A stretch of 64,000 nt of DNA from Oceanobacillus bengalensis (GCF_003628445.1 NZ_RBZO01000001.1:236207-300206), one strand, 5' to 3'; positions 18,830-28,165 are shown, numbered from the stretch's first letter. Notes: a model not told the origin generated them from the letters alone. Numbers and translations: made by a program.

Positions 18830-19900
18830 ATGAAAACAAAACGAATTCTGTTTACTGGTGGCGGAACAGCTGGACACGTCATTGTAAACTTAGCCTTAAT
18901 TCCAGTATACCAGGACCAAGGCTTTGAGATTGATTACATTGGATCATATGAAGGCATTGAAAGGGATTTAATTGGTCAGCTTGAAGGTGTTACATATCAT
19001 CCAATATCAACTGGTAAACTAAGACGTTACATGTCGATGGAGAATTTTAAGGACCCATTTAAAGTTTTAAAGGGAACGATGCAGGCATACCGTATCATGG
19101 GAAAACGTAAACCTTCCGTTGTATTTTCAAAAGGAGGATTTGTATCCGTTCCAGTTGTTGCTGCTGCTAAGCTTCGCGGGATACCAACTGTGCTACATGA
19201 ATCCGATTTTACACCCGGGCTTGCGAATAAATTATCAATTCCTTTTGCTAAAAAAGTATTAGCAACGTTTCCAGAAACGTTAAAATATCTTCCAGAAGAT
19301 AAATCAGAATATGTTGGTGCTGTAATTCGTGATGAGCTTTTTCAAGGTAGTAAAGAAAAGGGATTAGCAATTACTGGGTTAACGAGTGAAAAACCAGTAT
19401 TACTCATTATGGGTGGAAGTGGCGGCGCACAGAAAATTAATGAGACAGTAAGAACAAGCTTGCCTAAAATATTACCCACCTTCCAAATTATCCATCTTTG
19501 TGGGAAGGGGAAGGTAGATAGTAGCATTAAAGAAGAAGGTTACGTCCAATTTGAATATGTAAACGAAGAATTAAAGGATATTTTTGCTGTCACTGATTAT
19601 GTCCTATCACGTGCAGGGTCAAATGCAATCTTTGAGTTTCTTGCACTACATATTCCGATGCTTCTAATTCCATTATCGAAAGAGGCAAGTAGGGGAGATC
19701 AAATTATTAATGCAGAATCATTTGCAAGTAAAAATTACGCACGTGTTTTAGAAGAAGAGCAACTAACAAGTGTTAAATTAATTGAAGAGCTTTTCCGATT
19801 AAAAGAATATGCACCAATTATGTTAGATAAAATGAAAGAATATGAAAGCGAAAAAGCGAGAGACCGAGTGCTGGAAATTCTAGATGAGGTAAGCAGATAA
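18830..19900 (+). CDS. murG: MurG-type UDP-GlcNAc:undecaprenyl-PP-MurNAc-pentapeptide transferase
   Basis: A 356-aa GT-B glycosyltransferase that forms lipid II from lipid I on the inner membrane face. It has the N-terminal nucleotide-sugar fold glycine motif [24 protein letters not shown], a second glycine motif [13 protein letters not shown], and the C-terminal donor-binding [17 protein letters not shown] and LLIPLS blocks. The Ala in GGGTAGHV replaces the more usual Gly. It lies alone, outside any division/cell-wall cluster. Bacillaceae such as B. cereus have more than one murG, so this may be a paralog rather than the sole essential copy (inference). Confidence 0.88.
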   Translation: MKTKRILFTGGGTAGHVIVNLALIPVYQDQGFEIDYIGSYEGIERDLIGQLEGVTYHPISTGKLRRYMSMENFKDPFKVLKGTMQAYRIMGKRKPSVVFSKGGFVSVPVVAAAKLRGIPTVLHESDFTPGLANKLSIPFAKKVLATFPETLKYLPEDKSEYVGAVIRDELFQGSKEKGLAITGLTSEKPVLLIMGGSGGAQKINETVRTSLPKILPTFQIIHLCGKGKVDSSIKEEGYVQFEYVNEELKDIFAVTDYVLSRAGSNAIFEFLALHIPMLLIPLSKEASRGDQIINAESFASKNYARVLEEEQLTSVKLIEELFRLKEYAPIMLDKMKEYESEKARDRVLEILDEVSR

Positions 19901-20005
19901 AAAACACGCTTATGTTTGGAGTGTTTTAGCGGTGATTCTACAAAAAGGAGCTACATTTCCTTAATAATTGGAGGGAGGTAAAATCCCCCCTCTGGTTATG
20001 GTGCT

Positions 20006-21151
20006 TTATTGTATTGTTCCAGTATGCATAAGCTTAACATCTACATTAAAATCAACGGTAATATAAGGCAACTTTTCCCGCCATTCTTCTTCTGTTATTT
20101 TCCCATCCTTTGTTTTTGAGCGATATAATTTTCCAAAACCAAAGACATCTGCGTTGGCTTCTTGTACTTTCTTAAATAGTTCCTCGTATTGTTTTTTCAA
20201 TTTCTTTTCTATTTCTTTTTCTAACAAATTGGCTGCTTTTTCATGCTTAATAGAAATGGGGTGTGACATCTCTGTTAAATTAATTTCAATATAAGTGTCT
20301 GTTTTAAATTTTAACTGTTCCAGACTTTCTACTTTTGTATTGCTTTTTCCATGTGTAGTAAGGAAATTTATATGGAATTCTTCCCCTTCAAGCGATTTAC
20401 TCTCGATGCCGATAGTGTTTATTTTATATTTTTCAAAGGGTTGAAGCGGTAGTGTCATTTCTACAGATTTATTTTCTACTTTATTAAGAAATAGGTTCAT
20501 TAGGAAACCTTCATCAAGGGAAATATCTACTACATATCGATCATCTTGAAAAACGGCCATCCCGATTATTGTTGGTTTTTCATCAACCAAACCAATAAGT
20601 GGTAGAAGTGGATCCTCACCAATTGTCGTTTTTACTCTAGTGAAATCCTGTATTGTAGCAGGAGGGAAACTATTGTTCTTCACTTCGATTTCAATTAAAC
20701 GATCTAAATGTTCGCCAACTGCAGGCATATTAGGATTCTCGATATTAAAAATTTCCTTTGCAGAAACATTACTTACAGCAAGTTTCATTGTATCTGATAC
20801 TTGTGAATCATGAATTAAGCCATTTATAAATCGGAATATACCCTGTTCAGCTGCTTCTTTCCCGTAAAGTTCTAGATTAATTTGTCCTTCTACCAGATTA
20901 TAACTTGTCCTATCCGCAGCCTCTTCTCGAGCACCTTTAATGGTATTACCAATACCAGTGTTGGAGGTGAATAAACTATCTGCTTCGGGATCAAACCGAA
21001 TAATATTAAGCATCGTTTCGACTTGATTATCCTCTGTAATATCTACTCCACGGGCTGTAACTACTGCCAACTCCTCAATATTCTTGGTAGGTACACAAGC
21101 AGAGAGCAAAATAAGAATGACAAGGAATAAGCCAATACTTTTATTTTGCAT
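20006..21151 (-). CDS. Ger(x)C-family spore germinant receptor lipoprotein (C subunit)
   Basis: A 381-aa C subunit of a GerA-type germinant receptor. The N-terminus SIGLFLVILILLSACVPT is a lipoprotein signal with lipobox LSAC, so it is anchored outside the spore inner membrane. The middle part has the family's AVVTARGVDITEDN and GVSA/NVSAKEIF-type elements, and the C-terminus ends DVNVDVKLMHTGTI-like. Its ATG follows GGAGGAG and overlaps the B-subunit stop by 11 bases, consistent with translational coupling. Last gene of the operon. Confidence 0.92.
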   Translation of the reverse strand: MQNKSIGLFLVILILLSACVPTKNIEELAVVTARGVDITEDNQVETMLNIIRFDPEADSLFTSNTGIGNTIKGAREEAADRTSYNLVEGQINLELYGKEAAEQGIFRFINGLIHDSQVSDTMKLAVSNVSAKEIFNIENPNMPAVGEHLDRLIEIEVKNNSFPPATIQDFTRVKTTIGEDPLLPLIGLVDEKPTIIGMAVFQDDRYVVDISLDEGFLMNLFLNKVENKSVEMTLPLQPFEKYKINTIGIESKSLEGEEFHINFLTTHGKSNTKVESLEQLKFKTDTYIEINLTEMSHPISIKHEKAANLLEKEIEKKLKKQYEELFKKVQEANADVFGFGKLYRSKTKDGKITEEEWREKLPYITVDFNVDVKLMHTGTIQ

Positions 21152-22262
21152 TGCTTTTCTCCTCCTTTTTCTTAATCCATTTCTTTTTAATTAAAACAAT
21201 GGGTAGGAGTAAAAATGGATAAACATAAACAAGCCAAAATCCATAGTTCGCACTTGCATCTATCGTACTTTGAATACGATAGTGCTCGTCAAAGTAAATA
21301 CATGCAAATGACATAATAACTGCGACAGAATACAATGTTACTTTTTGCGGAACTTTATACAATCTTTTCATTCCGTATGTAATCCCCCACATAAGTAGAA
21401 GCATATTCGGGACAATGATCATCATCCATTCTGCGACAACAATATAGTCAAAACGCTCGACAAAGGTGAAGTTCTGAACTTTGATGAGAGAGAGTAGTAC
21501 CCATTCCCTTCTTTCGATTTGTTGATAGCTGAAATAGCCAATCGTTATAATCGTTATTAATAATAGAAAAAGAGTTGTCCAACCAGTAGCTAATAAAGCA
21601 GGAAGTTTTGCTTTCTTTTTATTTTGGATAAATGGATAAACAAGGAAAAGAATCTCAAAACCCATGAATGTATAGGCGCTTATGTGTGCCCCGCTCAATA
21701 AATCAGAAATTGGGGAAACAAACATGGGCTGTAAGTGTGTAATATCCATCCTTGTTGAAGGCTGGATAAGTAAAAAGACAATCCAATGTGAAAGAAGGAA
21801 AAAAACCGTGCAAACACCTACAATGACACGTAATCCCCCTAAAACACCATAAACAACTAAACATAATAATAGAAATCCCATCACAAAATTACTCATCATA
21901 GGAAAAATATAGACCCTAATAACCTCTATGTAAGTAATAAGAACGGATAATAATGCAATTCCAAAATGTACAATATAAATTGTCCCGAGAAACTTACCAA
22001 TCCATTTCCCGAAAATATCAACCTGGATACCATATATATCTGCATTTTCATATTGATTTAGAATGAAAAACATCGTTATTACAACAGCTACAATATAAAT
22101 AAAAGCAATCAGAATGGATATCCAGGAATCTTGGAGGGATTCAAGGTAAATTAACTTAGGAGCACCAATAATACCTACCCCTAATTGAATAGAGGCGATA
22201 ATAAAAAATAGATAGAATGCACGAATCTGTAGATTTTTTTTCACTTTTAGATTAATATCCAT
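21141..22262 (-). CDS. GerAB/ArcD/ProY-family germinant receptor (B subunit)
   Basis: A 373-aa permease-like protein with about 10 hydrophobic segments, the GerAB fold related to amino acid permeases, which forms the germinant binding pocket in known receptors. It starts MDINLKVKKNLQIRAFYLFFIIASIQLGVGIIG, the usual soluble leader and first helix. The C-terminus is Lys/Glu-rich (IKKKWIKKKEEKS). It lies 8 bases after the A-subunit gene. The cognate germinant cannot be told from sequence. Confidence 0.93.
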   Translation of the reverse strand: MDINLKVKKNLQIRAFYLFFIIASIQLGVGIIGAPKLIYLESLQDSWISILIAFIYIVAVVITMFFILNQYENADIYGIQVDIFGKWIGKFLGTIYIVHFGIALLSVLITYIEVIRVYIFPMMSNFVMGFLLLCLVVYGVLGGLRVIVGVCTVFFLLSHWIVFLLIQPSTRMDITHLQPMFVSPISDLLSGAHISAYTFMGFEILFLVYPFIQNKKKAKLPALLATGWTTLFLLLITIITIGYFSYQQIERREWVLLSLIKVQNFTFVERFDYIVVAEWMMIIVPNMLLLMWGITYGMKRLYKVPQKVTLYSVAVIMSFACIYFDEHYRIQSTIDASANYGFWLVYVYPFLLLPIVLIKKKWIKKKEEKSNAK

Positions 22263-22270
22263 AAATGCCC

Positions 22271-23773
22271 CTACTCGTCGATGTCTTTTTTGTTCTTCGC
22301 TTTCTTTTTCCCAAAACGTATTAGATCCTTAGGACGATAGGATCTAAAACGCTCATTCTGATATTCATTTGGTAAACGAAACAATACCTTATTAAAATCC
22401 TTTGGCACAAGTGGATAGAGGGGAGAAAGATACGGTCTCCCAAGAGATGTTAGTCTTAATAAATGAATAATAAGGAAGCAAGCGCCAAACATTATTCCGA
22501 TTAGGCCTAAAAATCCTCCTAGTAAAATCATTGGAAACCGAATAATTCTCGCGGTAGTACCCATTAAATAGTTCGGTGTTGTAAAAGAAGCAAGTGCACT
22601 AAGGGCAACGAAGATAATTAACACATTACTTGTTATCCCTGCTTCAACTGCTGCAGTACCAACGACCACACCACCTACGATACCGATTGTTTGTCCAACC
22701 TTTGTTGGTAGCCTCGCACCAGATTCACGTAATAACTCAATCATCAGTTCAAGAAATAAGGCCTCAAGTATTGGTGGGAAAGGTACAGATGACCTTGACT
22801 CACCAAGATTAATGAGTAGTGGAGTTGGAATGATTTCATAATGAAACGTAACAGCTGCTACATAAAGTGGTGTTAAGAATGTTGACATAAAAAATGATAG
22901 ATATCTTAACCCTCTTAAAAATGTCCCGATATTCCAGCGCATGTAAAGGTCTTCCGTTGATTCAAAAAAACTAAAAAAGGTAGTAGGAGTGATAATAGCT
23001 GTTGGGCTATTTTCAACTAAGATGCCGAGTCTCCCACGGTTTATGTTATAACTAAAACGATCTGGTAGTTCAGTTGTTAAAAATTGAGGAAATATGGTGA
23101 TGGAAGAATCCTCAATATATTGCATTAATACGGATGCATCGTCAATAACATCAATTTCTAGCTCTTGTAGCCTTTGACGCATTGTGTTAACATCTACTTC
23201 ATTTGCGATTGACTTCATGTAAATCAGTCTTACTTCGCGGGGTTCTCTTTTTCCTATTAAATATTGTTCTAGGACAAGATCCTCAGATCGAATCGTCCAG
23301 CGAACAATATTTAAGTTCGTGACCATTGATTCCGTAAAACCAATTTTAGGCCCAAGCACTAAGGATTCCGTTTCAGATTGTTGTAAGGATCGCTTTTCTT
23401 TTTTTGATAGTAGATAAGCGATAATTGAATCTTCACCCTCAATATAAATGAATACGGCACCGATGAGGATATCTTTTAAGATATCCTCCAGTGTTTCAAC
23501 TTTTTTCCCACCATTTAACGGAATCTCATTGAGAATGGAATGATTAGTCCATTCGATATTTTTCATTAAAATGGGTTCTAGTAAAAAATTATCAATTTTC
23601 TCGCTTTCCACCTGATAAGCAATAAAGAAAACTGCTATTTTCTTATTGTTTTTTTCATATGTAGTAAAACTTAAGTCTGGATTCGTCTCGAAACGAGCTT
23701 TTAATATTTTATCTAATTCATCAATTTTTAATGGGAAGATATTTCCTTTTTTTGAAGTGAACGTTTTTTTCAT
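22271..23773 (-). CDS. GerA-family germinant receptor (A subunit)
   Basis: A 500-aa A subunit: an N-terminal cytosolic part (about 1-240), then the family core with LPDRFSYNINRGRLGILVENSPTAIITPTTFFSFFES, and a membrane part with helices from about residue 280 to 440. PPILEALFLELMIELLRE SGARLPTKVGQTIGIVGG is the strongly conserved family block. The C-terminus is basic. The order A-B-C matches gerA and gerB of B. subtilis rather than gerK (A-C-B). The ATG is preceded by GGAGG, and a sigma-G-like promoter lies about 50 bases upstream. Confidence 0.95.
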   Translation of the reverse strand: MKKTFTSKKGNIFPLKIDELDKILKARFETNPDLSFTTYEKNNKKIAVFFIAYQVESEKIDNFLLEPILMKNIEWTNHSILNEIPLNGGKKVETLEDILKDILIGAVFIYIEGEDSIIAYLLSKKEKRSLQQSETESLVLGPKIGFTESMVTNLNIVRWTIRSEDLVLEQYLIGKREPREVRLIYMKSIANEVDVNTMRQRLQELEIDVIDDASVLMQYIEDSSITIFPQFLTTELPDRFSYNINRGRLGILVENSPTAIITPTTFFSFFESTEDLYMRWNIGTFLRGLRYLSFFMSTFLTPLYVAAVTFHYEIIPTPLLINLGESRSSVPFPPILEALFLELMIELLRESGARLPTKVGQTIGIVGGVVVGTAAVEAGITSNVLIIFVALSALASFTTPNYLMGTTARIIRFPMILLGGFLGLIGIMFGACFLIIHLLRLTSLGRPYLSPLYPLVPKDFNKVLFRLPNEYQNERFRSYRPKDLIRFGKKKAKNKKDIDE

Positions 23774-23821
23774 CTTAAATCCTCCACATGTACCGACGCT
23801 ATGATTTTTATCGTGTTATCT

Positions 23822-23850
23822 TAGTATGCGAAGAAAATAAGAATTTATGA
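23822..23850 (-). promoter_or_regulatory. Candidate sigma-G promoter of the ger operon
   Basis: On the minus strand TCATA, a 17-base spacer and CATACTA fit the forespore sigma-G pattern (-35 gHATR, -10 cATnMTA). It ends 48 bases before the A-subunit start, consistent with known forespore expression of germinant receptors. Confidence 0.6.
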
Positions 23851-23852
23851 AT

Positions 23853-23882
23853 AAAAAAAGCTACCACAATGGAATGTGGTAG
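23853..23882. terminator. Hairpin terminator upstream of the ger operon
   Basis: CTACCACA pairs with TGTGGTAG; on the minus strand the hairpin is followed by seven T. It blocks transcripts coming from the repeat array side before the ger promoter. Confidence 0.8.
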
Positions 23883-23932
23883 TTTAATGAAAAATTTCTT
23901 TTTTTATTGTCGTATTTTTAATGAACGGGTTC

Positions 23933-24298
23933 TCATCGACCGAAACCGCTCCTAATGGGCCGGAAAAGTCGATGACAAGGACTCTCATCGACCGAAGCGG
24001 CATCAAATGAGGAAGAAAAGTCGATGACAAAGACTCTCATCGACCGAAACCGCATCAAATCGGCCGGGAAAGTCGATGACAAGGACTCTCATCGACCGAA
24101 GCGGCATCAAATGAGGAAGAAAAGTCGATGACAAAGACTCTCATCGACCGAAACCGCATCAAATCGGCCGGAAAAGTCGATGACAAAGTCTCTCATCGAC
24201 CGAAGCGGCATCAAATCGGGAAGAAAAGTCGATGACAAAGGTTCTCATCGACCGAAGCCGCATCAAATCGGATAGAAAAGTCGATGACAAAGGTTCTT
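23933..24298. repeat. 52-bp tandem hairpin repeat array A, 7 copies
   Basis: Seven units, each TCATCGAC, a 27-base loop, GTCGATGA and a 9-base spacer (CAAAGACTC and variants); the last unit has one extra base. The two 8-bp arms are exact reverse complements in every unit. Loops alternate between a CGAAACCG..CGGCCGG type (units 1, 3, 5) and a CGAAGCGGC..GAGGAAG type (units 2 and 4, which are identical), hinting at a 104-bp higher-order unit. The array is bracketed by two terminators and has no unique spacers. Confidence 0.97.
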
Positions 24299-24308
24299 CA
24301 TCGATAAC

Positions 24309-24346
24309 AAAAAAAAAACAGTCCAATAAATCTGCTAATTAGACTG
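24309..24346 (-). terminator. Intrinsic terminator of the carbonic anhydrase gene
   Basis: On the minus strand CAGTCTAAT pairs with ATTGGACTG (one wobble) and is followed by nine T. It separates the gene from array A. Confidence 0.8.
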
Positions 24347-24418
24347 CTAAATGGTCTTAATTCAATGTCTGGTAGTCATAACCCAAAACTTGTCATTTAT
24401 TTATAGTAGTTTTCATAA

Positions 24419-24973
24419 TTAATCTTCTCTTGTAACGACATCTACTTTTCCTGTTCCAGGGTCGATAACTAGTCCGTGCACTTTAATGCCCTCTGGTAAA
24501 AGTGGGTGATTTCGTATGATTCCCACGCTCTGCTCAACAGATTCTTCTACCGTATCAAATCCATGAAATTCCTCATGAAAATCGATTCCAGCATGTGTAA
24601 GCGTATCGAGTGTTTCTTGCTGAATACCGCGGTCTTTCATTCCTTCTGTTAATGCATTAATATCGACATGAGACATACCGCAATCATGGTGTCCAATAAC
24701 AATAACTTCATCAGCTTTTAATTTATAAATAGCAACTAAAATACTTTTCATAATGCTATCAAATGGTTTGCGAATAATAGCACCTGCATTTTTAACCATT
24801 TTCACATCGCCGTTTTGAATGTTTAATGCCCGGTGGAGTAATTCAATTAAACGTGATTCCATGCATGTGAAGATAACCATACGCTTATTTGGATATGTAT
24901 CTGTCATGTAAGTTTCATATTGTTTACTTTCAACAAACTGCTTATTGTATTCTAACATTTCATCTAAGTGCAT
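24419..24973 (-). CDS. Beta-class carbonic anhydrase, YtiB-like
   Basis: A 184-aa zinc enzyme that interconverts CO2 and bicarbonate in the cytoplasm. Zinc ligands are Cys37, His95 and Cys98 (FTCMESR and GHHDCGMSH). The usual motif is C-x-D-x-R, whose Asp-Arg pair gates the zinc; here it reads Cys37-Met-Glu39-Ser-Arg41, so Asp is replaced by Glu (codon GAA). The length fits the short bacterial YtiB group. The ATG has GGAG upstream. It is monocistronic with its own terminator. Confidence 0.88.
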   Translation of the reverse strand: MHLDEMLEYNKQFVESKQYETYMTDTYPNKRMVIFTCMESRLIELLHRALNIQNGDVKMVKNAGAIIRKPFDSIMKSILVAIYKLKADEVIVIGHHDCGMSHVDINALTEGMKDRGIQQETLDTLTHAGIDFHEEFHGFDTVEESVEQSVGIIRNHPLLPEGIKVHGLVIDPGTGKVDVVTRED

Positions 24974-25053
24974 ATTAATCAGCTCCTATTTTCTTCTTTT
25001 TTAAAAACTATATCAGTTTTTACTCAAATATGGAATTATCAGCTATTCGTTAT

Positions 25054-25081
25054 AAAAAAGAATGGCTCTTTTGCCATTCTC
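25054..25081 (-). terminator. Intrinsic terminator of the soluble chemoreceptor gene
   Basis: On the minus strand GAATGGC and GCCATTC pair and are followed by six T. Confidence 0.85.
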
Positions 25082-25089
25082 GTAAGTTG

Positions 25090-26049
25090 TTAAGCTTTAA
25101 CCAAACCATTAATACCATCTATCCCTGAGGCTAGCCTACTATCTACTATTTTTGCATCTTCAATATGCTGTAGCAATACTTGTTTAATTGTGTCAAAGGA
25201 TTCATTTGTTCCTTCAATTTTTTTCACCATTTCGTCTGTAAGATTATTTTGATGATGAATATCTTTAATAACATCTACTGTATCTTTCTGGACATTGTCT
25301 AACATTTTCTTCATTTCTACAAGCATGTCCACCGTTTTATTATTGAATTCGGCGGACATTTGACCAGTTTTTTGATTTTCATATGTGAATTGCTCGGCTT
25401 CTGTAATTTTTTCTTGAATGGCTGTTGTTACTTCATCAATATGTCCGGTACTTTCACGAGTGCTTTCTGCAAGGTTACGAACCTCAGCAGCAACTACTGC
25501 AAAACCTTTCCCATGTTCGCCTGCACGTGCCGCCTCAATAGATGCGTTTAATGCTAATAGGTTTGTTTGATTTGCGATATCACTAATTACTTGGACAATT
25601 TCCTTAATCGTCTTCGAATGTTCTCCAAGCTCTTGCATTCTGTCAGCCGTTTGCGTCATTTGGGATTCTAGATTATCCATAAATACTTGATTCTGTTTAA
25701 CGGTATCTAAATAATAATCGGTTGCACCAGATAGTTTTTCATATACTTTTACTAAACTATTCCCTTTTTCAACTAACTGCTCAGACCCACTACATGATTG
25801 CTCACCTAATGATTTAATGCCTTTGAACTGATCTTTAATTTGAAGCACTAAATCTTCCAAATTATAATGTTGTCCGTTTACATGTTCATGTTGTTCAATG
25901 GTTTGTAATAAATTTTGTTCGAACTCTTGTAAAAAATTGTCGTTCTCTTTTTTTATCTGAAAATTTTCCTGCTCTAATTGAGTAACTCTTTCATTTGCTT
26001 CGTTAAGCTGTTCTTTTAATGACTTTATTTGGTTTGCTTTTGTGCCCAT
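25090..26049 (-). CDS. Soluble methyl-accepting chemotaxis protein (YfmS-like)
   Basis: A 319-aa chemoreceptor with no membrane segment and no HAMP domain. Residues 10-50 form a heptad-rich coiled coil, and the rest is the MCP signalling domain with the conserved hairpin tip at about 157-195 ([23 protein letters not shown]...[16 protein letters not shown]). It should bind CheA/CheW and respond to a cytoplasmic cue or to other receptors. It has no recognisable sensory domain. It resembles B. subtilis YfmS in size and layout. The ATG follows GGAGGCG. Confidence 0.88.
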   Translation of the reverse strand: MGTKANQIKSLKEQLNEANERVTQLEQENFQIKKENDNFLQEFEQNLLQTIEQHEHVNGQHYNLEDLVLQIKDQFKGIKSLGEQSCSGSEQLVEKGNSLVKVYEKLSGATDYYLDTVKQNQVFMDNLESQMTQTADRMQELGEHSKTIKEIVQVISDIANQTNLLALNASIEAARAGEHGKGFAVVAAEVRNLAESTRESTGHIDEVTTAIQEKITEAEQFTYENQKTGQMSAEFNNKTVDMLVEMKKMLDNVQKDTVDVIKDIHHQNNLTDEMVKKIEGTNESFDTIKQVLLQHIEDAKIVDSRLASGIDGINGLVKA

Positions 26050-26134
26050 CTACACGCCTCCAGTGAAAAAATTAGGTCTATAGTATTATTTTCGACAAAA
26101 AGGGAGGAGTTGTAAAGGAATAAGCAAAAAGTTA

Positions 26135-26163
26135 TTGACTTAATTTTTTTAAAATACTATAAT
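26135..26163 (+). promoter_or_regulatory. Sigma-A promoter of the bmrCD leader
   Basis: TTGACT, a 17-base spacer and TATAAT: one -35 mismatch and a perfect -10. It lies 34 bases before the leader peptide start. Confidence 0.85.
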
Positions 26164-26197
26164 TACAAAAGATAATAAAAGAAAGGAGGTCATTAAA

Positions 26198-26275
26198 ATG
26201 GAAAACGTACAAAAAATGCTAATAACAATTTCATATAATTTTTGTGGCCTTCATCGGGGACGTTTATTCTTTTAG
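26198..26275 (+). CDS. 25-aa leader peptide of the bmrCD operon (BmrB-like role)
   Basis: A short frame with an excellent GAAAGGAGG site: MENVQKMLITISYNF then CGLHRGRLFF and a TAG stop. It lies between a strong promoter and two hairpins that precede the ABC exporter genes. In B. subtilis the same transporter is preceded by bmrB, a leader peptide whose translation controls attenuation when ribosome-targeting antibiotics are present. The peptide is shorter than BmrB (54 aa) and I see no clear sequence match, so the shared role is inferred from position. Confidence 0.7.
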   Translation: MENVQKMLITISYNFCGLHRGRLFF

Positions 26276-26303
26276 GCAGGAATGAATCGTGTTTGTTTTT
26301 TTT

Positions 26304-26323
26304 GGTCACATTGTCTTGTGACC
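26304..26323 (+). promoter_or_regulatory. Leader hairpin between leader peptide and attenuator
   Basis: GGTCACA and TGTGACC form a perfect 7-bp stem with a 6-base loop, followed by TTTT. It could be a first terminator or part of an alternative fold. Confidence 0.6.
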
Positions 26324-26352
26324 TTTTGTAATGATATTTTTTATGTTTTATT

Positions 26353-26380
26353 GCATACGTCATAGGCGTGTGCTTTTTTT
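26353..26380 (+). terminator. Attenuator terminator upstream of bmrC
   Basis: GCATACG pairs with CGTGTGC (one wobble) and is followed by seven T. It lies inside the transcribed leader, 36 bases before bmrC, so it must be read through for expression. Confidence 0.8.
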
Positions 26381-26416
26381 ATTGTTTTTAATACGACAGA
26401 ATTAGAAGGTGATTAC

Positions 26417-28165
26417 ATGTTTTCGGTTTTTAAAAAGTTAGGATGGTTTTTCAAACATTATTGGAAGAGGTATCTGTTTGCCATTATTGCATTAAATATT
26501 GCTAGTGCAATTGGACTTATTCCACCAAAGTTAGTTGGTTATGCGATTGATCAAATCCAGTTTGGTTCATTGACAATGCAATTGTTAACAGCGATTATAC
26601 TAGGGTATCTCGTACTTATCGTTTTCCATTATGCCATTTCTTTTCTATGGGATTATACGTTGTTTACTGGATCCGTAATTTTAGAAAAATGGATGCGTAG
26701 TCGTTTAATGTCCCATTTCTTAAGAATGACGCCAACATTCTACGGGAAACACCGTACGGGAGACTTGATGGCAAGATCTACAAATGATTTGAAGGCAATT
26801 AGTCAGACTGCGGGTTTTGGAATATTAACATTAGTAGATTCCAGTATCTTCATGTTAATGATTATTGCCATGATGGGCTTTACTATTAGTTGGGAACTAA
26901 CCTTTGCAGCTTTAATTCCACTACCAATTATGGCTGTGGTCATGAATAAATACGGTGCTGCGATTCACTCGAGATTTACCGATGCCCAGCAGGCTTTTGG
27001 TGAAATGAATAATGAAGTACTTGAGTCTATACGTGGTGTCAGGGTACTACGTGCATTTGTTCAAGAACGTGAAGATGCAAAGCGTTTCTCACATATGACA
27101 AATGATGTTTATCAAAAAAATATAGAAGTGGCTAAAATTGATGCACTCTTTGAGCCAACGATGAAAATCCTTGTCGGTTTGTCTTATGCGATTGGGATAG
27201 GATATGGGGCTTTTCTAGTCTTTCAAAATAAAATGACACTTGGGGACATGGTTACATTTAACGTGTACCTTGGGATGTTAATTTGGCCAATGTTCGCTGT
27301 GGGAGAATTAATTAACGTCATGCAAAGAGGGAATGCCTCCTTAGATCGCGTAAATCATACACTCGCATATGCCCGTGATGTCAAAGATTCCGAGCAACCG
27401 ACGAATATTGAACGCGTGGATTCAATCAATTTTTCTGATGTATCGTTTAGCTATCCAGGGGCTGAATTACAACAGTTGCAACATATTTCTTTACATGTTG
27501 AAAGAGGCCACACAATTGGAGTAGTTGGGAAAACTGGAGCAGGAAAAACAACTTTATTTAAGCTGTTACTGCGTCAGTACCCAGGTATTATCGGCAACAT
27601 AACGATTTCTGATGTACCGATTGAAGAGATTAGTCTAAATCAATTGCGATCTTGGATTGGTTATGTACCACAGGATCAAATCATGTTTTCAAAAACAATT
27701 AGAGAAAATATCCAATTTGGGAAGGACGATGCAACAGACCATGAAATTTATCGGGTAATGGAATTGGCGCATTTTCTTGATGATATGAAGCAGTTACCAA
27801 ATGGGTTGGATACACAGGTTGGGGAAAGCGGAATTACATTGTCTGGCGGGCAAAAGCAACGAGTTGCTTTAGCGAGGGCGTTTATTAAAGACCCAGAGAT
27901 ATTAATTTTGGATGATTCCTTGTCAGCGGTAGATGGGAAAACAGAGGCAAAAATTATTGAGCATTTAAGAGAAGAACGTCAAGCGAAAACAACGTTCATT
28001 GCTGCACACCGCCTCTCAGCGGTCACCCATGCAGACCATATTATTGTGCTAGAGGATGGGAAGATTGCTGAGGAAGGTACACATGAGGAGTTAATGCTGC
28101 TTGATGGTTGGTACAGGAAACAGTACCAAGACCAACAACTAGAAGATGGGGAGGTGGCAAGTTAA
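26417..28165 (+). CDS. bmrC: Heterodimeric multidrug ABC exporter subunit BmrC (degenerate-site NBD)
   Basis: A 582-aa half-transporter: six membrane helices (about 15-310) then a nucleotide-binding domain. Walker A GKTGAGKT is at 371-378 and signature LSGGQ begins at 475. Walker B is ILILDDS, with Asp500 where the catalytic Glu normally sits. That change is characteristic of the non-catalytic partner in heterodimeric exporters such as BmrC/BmrD. The ATG at 26417 has GAAGGTG upstream. The stop overlaps the bmrD start by one base (TAATG), so the two subunits are translationally coupled. Also called yheI in Bacillus. Confidence 0.93.
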   Translation: MFSVFKKLGWFFKHYWKRYLFAIIALNIASAIGLIPPKLVGYAIDQIQFGSLTMQLLTAIILGYLVLIVFHYAISFLWDYTLFTGSVILEKWMRSRLMSHFLRMTPTFYGKHRTGDLMARSTNDLKAISQTAGFGILTLVDSSIFMLMIIAMMGFTISWELTFAALIPLPIMAVVMNKYGAAIHSRFTDAQQAFGEMNNEVLESIRGVRVLRAFVQEREDAKRFSHMTNDVYQKNIEVAKIDALFEPTMKILVGLSYAIGIGYGAFLVFQNKMTLGDMVTFNVYLGMLIWPMFAVGELINVMQRGNASLDRVNHTLAYARDVKDSEQPTNIERVDSINFSDVSFSYPGAELQQLQHISLHVERGHTIGVVGKTGAGKTTLFKLLLRQYPGIIGNITISDVPIEEISLNQLRSWIGYVPQDQIMFSKTIRENIQFGKDDATDHEIYRVMELAHFLDDMKQLPNGLDTQVGESGITLSGGQKQRVALARAFIKDPEILILDDSLSAVDGKTEAKIIEHLREERQAKTTFIAAHRLSAVTHADHIIVLEDGKIAEEGTHEELMLLDGWYRKQYQDQQLEDGEVAS

